Origin: DASUPK01 sp963747425
GTDB taxonomy: Bacteria; Actinomycetota; Thermoleophilia; Solirubrobacterales; 70-9
NCBI GenBank assembly: GCA_963747425.1
Contig: CAVVFJ010000014.1
Location: forward strand, 62,001 to 126,000
Length of the DNA: 64,000 bases
Direction: 5' to 3'
The position numbers and the translations under genes were made by a program. Positions 50,639 to 59,154 of the stretch are shown piece after piece; positions within the stretch are counted from its first letter, which is position 1; each line of letters opens with the position of its first letter. The notes beneath the pieces were generated by a model. The model saw nothing but the letters and a program-made list of their open reading frames with translations. It was not told where the DNA came from and searched no databases.

Positions 50639-51358
50639 ATGCCGCACCACCTCAGGCCCAGCACCCCCTACGCAGCCGACGCACTGCTGCCCGGCGACCC
50701 GGGCCGAGCGCTCGCCCTCGCTCAGCTGCTGCTCACCGAGCCGAGAATGAGCAACCACGCTCGCGGCCTCTGGGGATATACGGGGGAGACGCCGGAGGGC
50801 CATGCGCTCAGCATCCAATCCACCGGTATGGGCGGGCCGAGCGCGGCGATCGTCCTCCAGGAGCTCGCCGAGCTCGGTGTGCGGCGAGCCATCCGCGTCG
50901 GCACCTGCGGAGCCGTCGACCCCGAGCTCGGGCATGGGGAGCTCGTGGTCGCCCGTGTGGCGCTGGCGGAGGACGGGGCGAGCAAGGCGCTCGGTGCGAG
51001 CGAGACTGCGGAGCCCGACCCGGAGCTCACGGCCAGGCTGGCCGCTGGGCTGCCGCCCGGCGCCTCGCCGTCACCGATCGTGACGACCGATCTCTTCTAC
51101 GCAGGCGACCCCGACCAGGGCGCTCCACCCAGGGCCCGCGCCGAAGCCTGGCGAAGGCGGGGCGCGGTCGCCGTGGAGATGGAGGCCGCCACCATCTTCA
51201 CCCTCGGCCGGCGCCTGGGCGTCGCGGCCGCCTGCATTCTGGCCGTCTCTGACATCTTCTCCAACGACGAGCGCCAGCGGATCGGCGATCAGGAGCTGGG
51301 GGTTGCCGCCGAGCGGATGGGGTCCGTCGCAGCGGACGCCCTCAGGGCTCAACCCTGA
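50639..51358 (+). CDS. Purine/uridine nucleoside phosphorylase (PNP/UDP family)
   Basis: 239-aa hexameric-type phosphorylase for nucleoside salvage. Phosphate-site LLPGDPGRA, QSTGMGGPSAAIVLQEL, IRVGTCGAVDPELGHGELVVA, and the ribose-contact VAVEMEAATIF (about residues 177-187) with SDIF supplying the late Asp. The DeoD (purine) versus Udp (uridine) choice is not clear, but VSDIFSNDER favours DeoD-like. ATG 50639. It overlaps the convergent coiled-coil gene by 10 bp. Confidence 0.9.
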   Translation: MPHHLRPSTPYAADALLPGDPGRALALAQLLLTEPRMSNHARGLWGYTGETPEGHALSIQSTGMGGPSAAIVLQELAELGVRRAIRVGTCGAVDPELGHGELVVARVALAEDGASKALGASETAEPDPELTARLAAGLPPGASPSPIVTTDLFYAGDPDQGAPPRARAEAWRRRGAVAVEMEAATIFTLGRRLGVAAACILAVSDIFSNDERQRIGDQELGVAAERMGSVAADALRAQP

Positions 51359-51699
51359 CTCGAGGCTCCGGGTTTCGATGACTCCCGCTGGCGGCGGAGC
51401 TCCGCGAGCTCCCGGGTGAGCAGATCGAGAGTGTCCTCGACCGCCTCGAGGCGCTCGGAGACGGCTCGCAGCCGGCGGGCGAGGCGATCGACGTCGTTGC
51501 CGGTAGGCAGGTTGAGGTTCCGCATCGCGCTCGCGCCCGCCTGAGAGGCACGCTCGCGAGCGCCGAACGCAACCTGTAGCGCCTGGTTCATCCAGGGGTT
51601 GTCGACCAGGAGCTGGGCGAGCTCGCCCAGGGTGCTCTCGCCTCGCGAGGAGCCCCGATCCCTGATGCCTTCACCGCCGCCCTCGTCCATATCGTTCAC
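51349..51699 (-). CDS. Coiled-coil protein, phasin-like, 116 aa
   Basis: Acidic, Gly-rich N-terminus, then LAQLLVDNPWMNQALQVAFGARERASQAGASAMRNLNLPTGNDVDRLARRLRAVSERLEAVEDTLDLLTREL. NLPTGNDVDRLARRL is a form seen in polyhydroxyalkanoate-granule-associated and phasin-like proteins. No PHA synthase is in the window. ATG 51699. Confidence 0.6.
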   Translation of the reverse strand: MNDMDEGGGEGIRDRGSSRGESTLGELAQLLVDNPWMNQALQVAFGARERASQAGASAMRNLNLPTGNDVDRLARRLRAVSERLEAVEDTLDLLTRELAELRRQRESSKPGASSQG

Positions 51700-51913
51700 G
51701 CACGGTACCGCGACGGAAGCCCGTCAGCGGGGTTGTTTCCTACGCATGGAACGCGCACTTGGTCACCGCTTCAGTCAAGAACGTTTCTTACCGGTCTCCT
51801 AACGGTTCCCCGTTGCAAAGCCCAGGGCGAATCAGTAGCGTCCGCCGTGCCTGCGGGTGCGGGGAGGTCGCGACCGGCAGACCCTCAGGTCGCGGGCAGG
51901 ATCGGCTAGCCAA

Positions 51914-54355
51914 ATGACCAGAAAGCTTCTCGCAACCATCGCCCTTGGCGCAGCCCTGGCGATCATCGCAGCCGGAACCGCCGTCTCGGGGACTGTCAGC
52001 GTCGGGAACGTCCAGGTCAACGTGCCGACCACCGGGGTTCTCCCCCAGTGCTCGAACCTCTCCGACGACGACGGGGACGGACTGGCCGACCTGAACGACC
52101 CCGGCTGCAGCAGCCCACTCGACTCGTCCGAGTACAACGCTCCGACCTCGACCGGTGCGGGGACCACCACCAGCACCGGCAGCACCACCACCACCGGCGG
52201 CGGCGGCTCCGCCGGTGCCGGGACCACCACCACAACCGGCGGTGGCGGCAAGACCGGTGGCTCGGGCCAGGCCGGCAAGAAGACCTCGAGCGGCAAGACC
52301 CCCGGCCTCTTCGGCAAGCAGGCCAAGAAGGGCCAGGGCGCCAAGCAGATCCATAAGAGCGAGAAGGGGAAGATCGAGCAGCCGGCCCTCCGCAACCCCG
52401 ACGGCTCGCCCTCCAGCACGAATCCCGGCCTCACCGTTGCGCAGTTCGGCCCAGCCCCGATCGGCGTCCCCAACTTCGTCATCGACTCCTTCGAGATCCC
52501 GCCGTTCCTCCTGCCGATCTATCAGTCCTGCGGGACCGAGTACGGGATTCCCTGGCAGGTGCTCGCCTCGATCAACAAGATCGAGACGGCCTTCGGGACC
52601 AACCTGAACGTCTCCTCCGCCGGCGCCGAGGGCTGGATGCAGTTCATCCCCTCGACCTGGGCGGCCTACGGCGTCGACGCCAACGACGACGGCCGCAAAG
52701 ACCCCTACAACCCGGTCGATGCGATCTGCGCAGCGGCGCGGTATCTGCGCGCAGCGGGCGGCGACAAGGACCTCCGCCAGGCGGTGCTCGCCTACAACCA
52801 CGCCGACTGGTACGCGGACGAGGTCCTCTTCACCGCCAACCAGTACGGCAAGCTGCCCGACGCGCTGGTCGGCTCGCTCACCGGGCTCACCGAGGGTGCT
52901 CACTTCCCGGTCGCCGCCGACGCCCGCTACGCCGACGACATCAACGACGCCGCCGCGCTGGCCCGCTCCACCACCGAGCGAAAGGCGGCCGGGAACGCCG
53001 CCGACGTGATCAGCTCGGACGCCAGCCGCCGAAGCATCAACGTCTACTCGAGCCTTAACGCTCCGGTCGTCGCGGTCAACGACGGCGTGATCCGCAAGAT
53101 CGGCGAGAACCCGAAGCTCGGCCGCTACATCGTCCTGCAGGACGCCTACGGCAACTCCTACACCTACGCGCAGCTGGGCTCGATTGCGAAGACGCACCCG
53201 GTGCCGCGCCAGGCGCGCCTCTCCGCCAAGGACTTCAAGCTCGAGACGCCCAACAAGGATGCGGCCCCGAGCACCCCGGCCACCGCCGGCGAAAACTCCA
53301 CCCGCCACTCCGCGGCCACCAAGGCCGCTCCGGCCAAGGCCTCGTCAGCGGCCCCGGCCAACAGCGAGAACGCCCGCGACCGCCTGTTCGCGCTGCCCCA
53401 GCGCGCCGGGAACGGCGGAAACTCGAGCGTCACCGGCCAGCTCGACCAGCTCCTCGGCCGCAGCGTGCCCGGCTACGAGACCTTCAAGTCCGCGTTCTCG
53501 AACAGCCTGCAGTTCGACTCGAGCACCATGCAGCTGAAGCCGCTCAAGGTCGGCTCCAAGGTCACCGGCGGGTCGGTGCTCGGCCGGGTCGGCCAGCCCG
53601 ACGCCCAGCCGCCTCACCTCAACTTCGCGATCCGCCCGGCCGGCAAGGGCGCGCCAACCATCGACCCGAAGCCGATCCTCGACGGCTGGAAGCTGCTTGA
53701 GACGACCGCGATCTACCGCGCCGCGGACAAGAACCCGTTCGCCGACAACCCGACCGTCGGCCAGGTCCTGCTGATGTCGAAGGCGGCCCTGGAGCAGCGG
53801 GTGCTGAACGACCCGGCCCTCTCGATCTACTCCTGCGGACGCAACGACATCCAGACCGGTCAGATCGATCGCCGCGTCCTCGCCGTGATGGAGTACCTGG
53901 TCGCCAAGGGGTATCGCCTCACGATCACCTCGCTCAAGTGCGGGCACTCGTACCTGACCGCCTCGGGCAACGTCTCGGCCCACTCCTATGGCTCGGCCAT
54001 CGACATCGCCGCGGTCAATGGAATCCCCATCACCGGGCACCAGGGACACGGGACGATCACCGAGGCGGTGATCAAGGACCTGCTGCTCCTGCAGGGCACG
54101 ATGCGCCCGGCCCAGATCATCTCCCTGATGGACCTCGGGCCGCCGACCTTCATCCTGCCCGACCACTACAACCACATCCACGTCGGCTACACGTTCACGA
54201 CCGACGGCTCTTCGATCAAGCAGCTCGGCCAGATTCTCAAGCCCGAGCAGTGGCAGCGCCTGATCCAGCGCCTGGGGCAGATCCAGAACCCGAAGGTCCC
54301 GACGAAGCCGTCCGACGCCGCGACGCCGGCGAAGGGCAACGGCAGCGGCGACTAG
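51914..54355 (+). CDS. Three-domain secreted murein hydrolase (lytic transglycosylase, LytM-like, M15-like)
   Basis: 813 aa from ATG 51914. The signal peptide (about 1-28) is followed by a short Asp-rich calcium-type loop (SDDDGDGLADLNDPGC) and a Thr/Gly linker. An SLT/MltB-like domain (about 200-320) has IPWQVLASINKIETAFG (catalytic Glu), SSAGAEGWMQFIPSTW and LAYNHADWYADEV. A degenerate M23/LytM-like domain (about 375-600) opens LNAPVVAVNDGVIRKIGEN and closes PHLNFAIRP, split by a low-complexity insert of about 110 residues. A C-terminal M15/VanY-like zinc peptidase domain (about 645-770) has SAHSYGSAIDIAAVNG and DHYNHIHVGYT. It acts on peptidoglycan outside the cell. The gap 51700-51913 contains no gene. 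Confidence 0.88.
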   Translation: MTRKLLATIALGAALAIIAAGTAVSGTVSVGNVQVNVPTTGVLPQCSNLSDDDGDGLADLNDPGCSSPLDSSEYNAPTSTGAGTTTSTGSTTTTGGGGSAGAGTTTTTGGGGKTGGSGQAGKKTSSGKTPGLFGKQAKKGQGAKQIHKSEKGKIEQPALRNPDGSPSSTNPGLTVAQFGPAPIGVPNFVIDSFEIPPFLLPIYQSCGTEYGIPWQVLASINKIETAFGTNLNVSSAGAEGWMQFIPSTWAAYGVDANDDGRKDPYNPVDAICAAARYLRAAGGDKDLRQAVLAYNHADWYADEVLFTANQYGKLPDALVGSLTGLTEGAHFPVAADARYADDINDAAALARSTTERKAAGNAADVISSDASRRSINVYSSLNAPVVAVNDGVIRKIGENPKLGRYIVLQDAYGNSYTYAQLGSIAKTHPVPRQARLSAKDFKLETPNKDAAPSTPATAGENSTRHSAATKAAPAKASSAAPANSENARDRLFALPQRAGNGGNSSVTGQLDQLLGRSVPGYETFKSAFSNSLQFDSSTMQLKPLKVGSKVTGGSVLGRVGQPDAQPPHLNFAIRPAGKGAPTIDPKPILDGWKLLETTAIYRAADKNPFADNPTVGQVLLMSKAALEQRVLNDPALSIYSCGRNDIQTGQIDRRVLAVMEYLVAKGYRLTITSLKCGHSYLTASGNVSAHSYGSAIDIAAVNGIPITGHQGHGTITEAVIKDLLLLQGTMRPAQIISLMDLGPPTFILPDHYNHIHVGYTFTTDGSSIKQLGQILKPEQWQRLIQRLGQIQNPKVPTKPSDAATPAKGNGSGD

Positions 54356-54557
54356 CGGCCCAACCCGAGCCACCTTCGTTCAGCTGGAGCTGGCGGGCAG
54401 GCTGGGCCTGCCGGAGGGTCGCTATCTGGTTCGAGACGACGATTCAGAGAGAGTCCTGATCGTTGAGGAGCTCGGCGCGCCCCGTCCGAAGCGGCGAGCC
54501 GGGAGGCGCTCAAAGCCGGTCGAGCCGGGCGATCCCGGTGAGACCCCCGTCACGCGG

Positions 54558-55070
54558 GTGACGGTCACCGGCGAGAGGATCGACACCGAGGCCCAGGGAT
54601 CCGCCTGGCTCAGGGAGATGATGGCGGCCGGAGGAGGCGGAGCTGAGGAGGTCCGGGCCGCCACCCGGATAGTGAACAGGGCGCTGAGCGCGCTCCGGGC
54701 GGAGGCGCGCGACCCGCTCGTGCAGGACATCGGCGCCAGCCGGGCGCTCGCCGTCCGGCTCGGGCACGGGACCGGCGACGAGCTCGCCGAGAGCCGCTGG
54801 ACCGAGGCCAAGGAGCTGGCGCGCCCTCGCCGTGGCCGCCTCGACGACGTCGACCCCCAATCGAGGGTCGCCGCGGTCCTCGCCGGCCGAGACGAGGTCC
54901 ATCCGGCCGAGACGCTGATGCTGAGGGCCCGCCTGGATGAGCAACAGGGGCGCCGCAAGGAGGCCGTGTACGGCCTGCGCGCCGCCAGGGAGGCCCTCCA
55001 GGAGCAGCCGGCCCGGCGTCAGAAGGAGCTCATGAAGGAGCTCGCCGCGATCGAGGAGAGGCTGGGCTAG
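54558..55070 (+). CDS. Hypothetical helical protein, 5' end uncertain
   Basis: 170 aa from GTG 54558. Helical, Ala/Glu/Arg-rich, with EEVRAATRIVNRALSALRAEARDPLVQ and LMLRARLDEQQGRRKEAVYGLRAAREAL (TPR-like). Sequence with coding character (TFVQLELAGRLGLPEGRYLVRDDDSERVLIVEEL) continues upstream in frame to about 54363 but offers no ATG/GTG/TTG, so the real protein may be about 235 aa. It follows the murein hydrolase on the same strand and overlaps the Sir2 gene by 4 bp. Confidence 0.6.
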   Translation: MTVTGERIDTEAQGSAWLREMMAAGGGGAEEVRAATRIVNRALSALRAEARDPLVQDIGASRALAVRLGHGTGDELAESRWTEAKELARPRRGRLDDVDPQSRVAAVLAGRDEVHPAETLMLRARLDEQQGRRKEAVYGLRAAREALQEQPARRQKELMKELAAIEERLG

Positions 55071-55825
55071 AGAGCGGCGAGTACCGCTTCGAGATCCGCG
55101 ACCACGTCACCATCCATGCGAACCGTCGCGTTCGCGTCGAACGGGGTCGGGCCCATCGTGATGACCGCAACGCCGCCGCCGCTCCTCAACGTCACCGACG
55201 GCAGGCCGGCGACCGGGAAGACCTCGAGCGAGGAGCCCACGCAGAGCATCAGGTCGGCGCGGGCGGCGAGTGATTCGGCCTCGGCCATCGCGTCCGCCGG
55301 CAGCATCTCGCCGAAGAGGACCACATCGGGCTTCAGGTATCCCCCACACCTCGCGCAGATCGCCGCACCGTCCTCGCCGAACAGGCCCTCGACCTCCCCC
55401 ATCGGAACCTCGTCGCCGCACCCCTGGCAGCTGGCGGTGCGGATCGAGCCATGCACTTCGATCACTCGCTCCGACCCGGCCCTCGTGTGCAGCGTGTCGA
55501 TGTTCTGGGTGATCAACCCGTCGAGCAAATCGCGGCGCTCCAGCTCGGCGAGCGCCAGATGGGCGCCGTTCGGCTGCTTGTCACCGAGCATCTGCAGCCT
55601 CTCTCTATAGAAGCCCCAGAAGCGGGCGGGGTCGCGCCGGAAGGCATCGATGTGCGCCACCTCCATCGGGTCGACCTTCTCCCAGATCCCCTCGCCGGGG
55701 GTGCGGAAGTCGGGGATCCCGGACGGCACGGAGATCCCGGCCCCGGTGAGCGCGACGGTGCAGGACGACTCGCGGATCAGCTCCGCGAGTCGCTCCGCTT
55801 GATCGGTGGCTACTTGCCCTGCCAC
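55067..55825 (-). CDS. Sir2-family NAD-dependent protein deacylase
   Basis: 252-aa sirtuin. Motifs: LTGAGISVPSGIPDFRTPGEGIW (NAD), ITQNIDTLH (catalytic region), VIEVHGS with the catalytic His, the zinc ribbon CQGCGDEV then CARCGGYLKPDVVLFGE, LCVGSSLEVFPVAGLP and VITMGPTPFD. ATG 55825 lies inside the 3' end of the FadN-like gene (16-bp overlap), so the two are co-translated. Sirtuins of this type often deacetylate acyl-CoA synthetases; the link to a beta-oxidation gene fits that. Confidence 0.95.
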   Translation of the reverse strand: MAGQVATDQAERLAELIRESSCTVALTGAGISVPSGIPDFRTPGEGIWEKVDPMEVAHIDAFRRDPARFWGFYRERLQMLGDKQPNGAHLALAELERRDLLDGLITQNIDTLHTRAGSERVIEVHGSIRTASCQGCGDEVPMGEVEGLFGEDGAAICARCGGYLKPDVVLFGEMLPADAMAEAESLAARADLMLCVGSSLEVFPVAGLPSVTLRSGGGVAVITMGPTPFDANATVRMDGDVVADLEAVLAAL

Positions 55826-57801
55826 TTGGCGGAGCGCTTCTGCAGGAAGGCCGAGATGCCCTCCCTGCCGTCTTCGGAGAGGAACGCGGTCGCGAAGCCC
55901 TGCTTCTCCGCCTCGATGCCCTCATCGAGGTCGCCCGCGTACGAGACCTTCTTGATCTGCTCGACTGCCAGCGGCGCCTGCGCCGCCAGCTTCCTGGCCC
56001 ACGCGAGCGCCGTGTCGAACAGCTCCTCGTCGGGGACGAGCGCGTCGGCGAGGCCCCACTGCGAGGCCTCCGGCGCCAGCACCGCGTCGCCCGTCAGGTT
56101 CATCTCGAGCCCCTTGGAGGGGCCCACCAGGCGCGGTAGCCGCTGCGTGCCGCCGAAGCCGGGGATGATCCCCAGGTTGATCTCGGGCTGGCCGAAGACG
56201 GCCGAGTCGGCCGCGATCCGGAAGTCGCAGGCCATCGCCAGCTCACAGCCGCCGCCGAAGGCGATCGCGTTGACGGCGGCCACGGTCGAGACGCGGTCCT
56301 GTCCGAGCTCGCGGAGCAGGGCGTGGCCGGTGTTGATCAGCTCGGCGCCGCCTGCCTCGTCCATGCCGGTGAACGCCTTGATGTCGGCGCCGGCCGAGAA
56401 GACCACCGGCAGGGACGAGTAGATGACCATCGCCTTGAGCTCCTCGTCGGCCTTCACCTCCTCCCAGACCTTCTTCAGATCCTGGATGACCTGCGGGGAG
56501 ATGGCGTTCATCGGCGGGTTGGCCAGCCAGGCGATCGCGACCTCACCGCGCTTCTCCAGCTTGACGACGCCCTCGGCGTCGGTCTGCGGATAGGCGTAGA
56601 AGCCCTGGCCTGACTTCAGCCCGAGCCGCCCCTGGGCCACGAGGCGCTTGATCGTCAAGGGGGGTGCGAAGCGCTCGCCGTGGCTCTCCTCGAATTTCTC
56701 CAGCTTCTCGAGGATCGTGTCGAGCCCCTCGAGATCGGCCTTCCAGAAGGGCGGGAACAGGCCGCGACGCGGGTCCAGGCCGGCCCCGGCCATCATCCCG
56801 AGGTCGATCTCGCGGACCGTGCAGATGCCCTCCTCGAGCACCTTGCAGGCCTCGACGAACGACTTGAGCATGAGCAGGTCCGCGAGCTCCTCGCCGTTCG
56901 GCTCGGCGTCCCCATCGATGTTCGGCTCGCCGTCCTTGTAGTAGCCCTCGCCTCCGGACTTGGCACCGAGCTTGCCGTCGGCAACGAGCTTCTGCGTCCC
57001 CTTGTGAACGTAGAAGCTGTCGCCGTAGGACTCATGCAGATACTCGGCGACGTGCAGCACGGTGTCGAGCCCGAGCATGTCGATCAGGAAGAACGGCCCC
57101 ATGGGGGCGACGTTCGCGCCGGCGATGACCTCGTCGATCTTCTTGATCGAGAGCCCCTTCTCCTCCTGCTCGCGCCAGATCTCGCCGACCCCGGAGTTCA
57201 GGATGCGGTTGACGACGAATCCCGGGACCTCCTTGCAGGTGATCGGCTGCTTGCGTATCGCCTGGGCGAAGTTGAAGGCCGTGGCCATCGTGTCCCGGGA
57301 GGTGTCCTCACCGGAGATGATCTCCACCAGTGGCATCACAGAGGCCGGGAAGAAGAAGTGGAAGCCGACGACCTTGCCGGGACGAAGGGTCTCGCGGCCC
57401 ATCTCGGTGATCGAGAGCGAGGAGGTGTTGGACGCGAGGATCGCGTGGCCCGGGGTTACCTCATCGAGCTCGCGGTAGACCGACTTCTTGATCTCCATCC
57501 GCTCCGGCACCGCCTCGATCACGAAGTCGACGTCGCCGAACTCGTCGTAGGTGGTCGAGCCGGTGATCAGGCCCATCACCTCCTCGAGGCGGGAGTCGGC
57601 CGCCTCCTGAGTCAGCTTCTCCTTGGAGACCAGCCGGTCCAGCTGAGACTTCGTCACCTCGCGCGACTTCTCGAGGGCGTGGTCGACGAACTTCTGCTCG
57701 ACGTCCTTGACCACCACCGGGATGTCGGCGTTGGCGATGACCTGGGCGATCTCGCCGCCCATCGTGCCGCCGCCCAGCACGGCGGCCTTGAAGACAAACA
57801 T
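55810..57801 (-). CDS. Bifunctional 3-hydroxyacyl-CoA dehydrogenase / enoyl-CoA hydratase (FadN-type order)
   Basis: 663 aa from ATG 57801 behind GGAGGA. Residues 1-185: Rossmann domain (AAVLGGGTMGGEIAQVIANADIPVVV), VIEAVPERMEIK, SNTSSLSI and FHFFFPASVMPLVEII. About 185-400: C-terminal HCDH domains (PGFVVNRILNSGVGEIWR and LGLKSGQGFYAY). About 410-663: crotonase domain (NPPMNAISPQVIQDL, FSAGADIKAF, AFGGGCELAMACDFRIA, INLGIIPGFGGTQRLPRLVG). Dehydrogenase first and hydratase last is the FadN/YusL order, reverse of FadB. With thiolase and acyl-CoA synthetase in this window it completes beta-oxidation. Confidence 0.95.
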   Translation of the reverse strand: MFVFKAAVLGGGTMGGEIAQVIANADIPVVVKDVEQKFVDHALEKSREVTKSQLDRLVSKEKLTQEAADSRLEEVMGLITGSTTYDEFGDVDFVIEAVPERMEIKKSVYRELDEVTPGHAILASNTSSLSITEMGRETLRPGKVVGFHFFFPASVMPLVEIISGEDTSRDTMATAFNFAQAIRKQPITCKEVPGFVVNRILNSGVGEIWREQEEKGLSIKKIDEVIAGANVAPMGPFFLIDMLGLDTVLHVAEYLHESYGDSFYVHKGTQKLVADGKLGAKSGGEGYYKDGEPNIDGDAEPNGEELADLLMLKSFVEACKVLEEGICTVREIDLGMMAGAGLDPRRGLFPPFWKADLEGLDTILEKLEKFEESHGERFAPPLTIKRLVAQGRLGLKSGQGFYAYPQTDAEGVVKLEKRGEVAIAWLANPPMNAISPQVIQDLKKVWEEVKADEELKAMVIYSSLPVVFSAGADIKAFTGMDEAGGAELINTGHALLRELGQDRVSTVAAVNAIAFGGGCELAMACDFRIAADSAVFGQPEINLGIIPGFGGTQRLPRLVGPSKGLEMNLTGDAVLAPEASQWGLADALVPDEELFDTALAWARKLAAQAPLAVEQIKKVSYAGDLDEGIEAEKQGFATAFLSEDGREGISAFLQKRSAKWQGK

Positions 57802-57856
57802 GTGAGAGGTTCCTCCGAAGGTCGGTTGGCGGATCAAGGCTATTAGGCTCGCCGAG

Positions 57857-58348
57857 ATGCCGCCGCGCCAGCCCGCTTCATCCGACTCGGCAATCCGCCG
57901 CGCCACGCCCAGCGACGCCGATGCGGTCGCGCAGCTGCTGCATGACTTCCAGCTGGAGTTCGACGAAGCCTCCCCGGGGGTCGAGCTGCTCACCGAGCGC
58001 TACGCCAAGCTGATCCGGAACCGCGAGATGACCGTCTTGCTGGTCGGCGACGGCCCCGCCGGCTTCGCCCAGCTCCGCTATCGACCCTGGGTCTACTCGG
58101 CCGGGCAGAACGCCCATGCCTACCTCGAGGAGCTCTACGTGGTTCCGTCGCTGCGCGGCCAGGGACTCGGCCGAAAGCTCCTCGAGGCGGCGATGGAGGC
58201 CGCACGAGGAGAGGGGGCGACACACCTCGAGCTTGGGACGAGCGAGACCGACACCGCCGCCCGAGCTCTCTACGAGAGCTTGGGATTCACGAATCGAGAG
58301 GGGAGCCCGGACGGGCCGGTGATGTTCTTCTATGAGCGCGAGCTCTAG
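57857..58348 (+). CDS. GNAT-family N-acetyltransferase
   Basis: 163 aa. RRATPSDADAVAQLLHDF at the start, YLEELYVVPSLRGQGLGRKLLEAAMEAARGEGA (acetyl-CoA loop R/QxxGxG/A), LELGTSETDTAARALYESLGF and a C-terminal FFYEREL. Acceptor unknown. ATG 57857 is 55 bp from the divergent FadN-like start. Confidence 0.92.
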   Translation: MPPRQPASSDSAIRRATPSDADAVAQLLHDFQLEFDEASPGVELLTERYAKLIRNREMTVLLVGDGPAGFAQLRYRPWVYSAGQNAHAYLEELYVVPSLRGQGLGRKLLEAAMEAARGEGATHLELGTSETDTAARALYESLGFTNREGSPDGPVMFFYEREL

Positions 58349-58367
58349 CCCGTCGGCATAGGAGGCA

Positions 58368-58820
58368 TCAGCGCCCGTAGATCTCGCCCTTCACCAGGGA
58401 GACGGACTGGATGACGGTGTCGAGGAAAGGCTCAACCTCAGCCTTAAGTCGCTTGTACTCCCGGCGACCGGCAGGCGTGATCGAGTAGTAGCGCCGCGTG
58501 CGGCGATCGGGCAGCTCCCAGCGTCCCTCAACCAGACCTTGAGCCTCCAGCTCCCTCAACAGGGGGTACATGGTGTTCGGGTTCACGGAGATCGTGCCCT
58601 TGGTGAGCTCCTCGATCGACTCGATCAGCCGGTTGCCATAGGTCGGCTCCCGAGCCACCAGGTGGAGGACGAGCAGCGGGAAGATGTCGCGGCGGCGGAT
58701 ATCCCCGCCGAAGGCGTCGGACGGCCTGCCGCCCCTGCGGCCCTCTCGCTCCTCGACTCCCTCCGCACCCGCCTTGGCTGCCTGAGCCACGGCCTCGGAG
58801 ATCGGCTTCGCTCGATCCAT
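58368..58820 (-). CDS. PadR-family transcriptional regulator
   Basis: 150 aa. A basic N-terminal extension of about 45 residues precedes a PadR winged helix: LLVLHLVAREPTYGNRLIESIEELTKGTISVNPNTMYPLLRELEAQGLVEGRWE, then RRTRRYYSITPAGRREYKRLKAEV. ATG 58820. An inverted repeat 24-49 bp upstream may be its own operator. It is divergent from the riboswitch-controlled glycan operon, so it could also influence that promoter. Confidence 0.93.
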   Translation of the reverse strand: MDRAKPISEAVAQAAKAGAEGVEEREGRRGGRPSDAFGGDIRRRDIFPLLVLHLVAREPTYGNRLIESIEELTKGTISVNPNTMYPLLRELEAQGLVEGRWELPDRRTRRYYSITPAGRREYKRLKAEVEPFLDTVIQSVSLVKGEIYGR

Positions 58821-58843
58821 GATTAAACGGGCACCCTCGCGTA

Positions 58844-58869
58844 ACGAGTCTACGGAACTACTTACTCGT
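58844..58869. promoter_or_regulatory. Inverted repeat ACGAGT-N14-ACTCGT upstream of padR
   Basis: Perfect 6-bp arms (58844-58849, 58864-58869), each embedded in a similar CGTAAC context, in the promoter region of the PadR gene. Candidate PadR operator. Confidence 0.35.
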
Positions 58870-59004
58870 AACCACGCCGGCTCGGTTTTCGCTGGGTGCG
58901 GATTTCCGCGTAAAGGAAAGGTGAAAGTTCGCGAAATGTGATCAGCGTCACGCTGAATCCTGATTGGGATTCAGGCGATGGGGTACACCAACGCGACCTG
59001 CCCG

Positions 59005-59131
59005 GCATTCCGAACCGCCGGCGACCTGACGCAGGCGGGCGGGGGACCCAAAGGTAGGTGGGGCTAATCCGCCGGTGATCCGGTGGTAGCGGCGAAGGTC
59101 GCGAGCCCGGCAGCTAACCCCGTAGGAAGTT
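59005..59131 (+). promoter_or_regulatory. c-di-AMP riboswitch (ydaO/yuaA class)
   Basis: Aptamer in the leader of the glycan operon. Conserved blocks appear in the right order: TTCCGAACC (5' P1 side and core), GCGGGGGACCCAAAGGTA (59037-59055), TGGGGCTAATCC (59059-59070), a GCCGG...CCGGTGG hairpin, GTAGCGGCGAAGGTCGC, then GAGCCCGGCAGCTAACCCCGTAGG (59103-59126), closing with GGAA against TTCC. These match the ydaO-class consensus (GGGGACCCA, GGGGUUAAUC, CCCGACAGCUAACyCCGkAGG) closely. It ends 24 nt before the ATG, and AGGAGG lies between. Known members mostly switch genes off at high c-di-AMP. Upstream (58942-58974) are two overlapping, mutually exclusive hairpins. Confidence 0.88.
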
Positions 59132-59154
59132 TTCAAACACAGGAGGTTGTCGAG

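Noticed and set aside
51700..51913. Possible c-di-AMP riboswitch before the murein hydrolase, as is known for such genes
   Set aside because: Only scattered partial matches (CCCGTCAGC); block order and spacing do not fit the aptamer.
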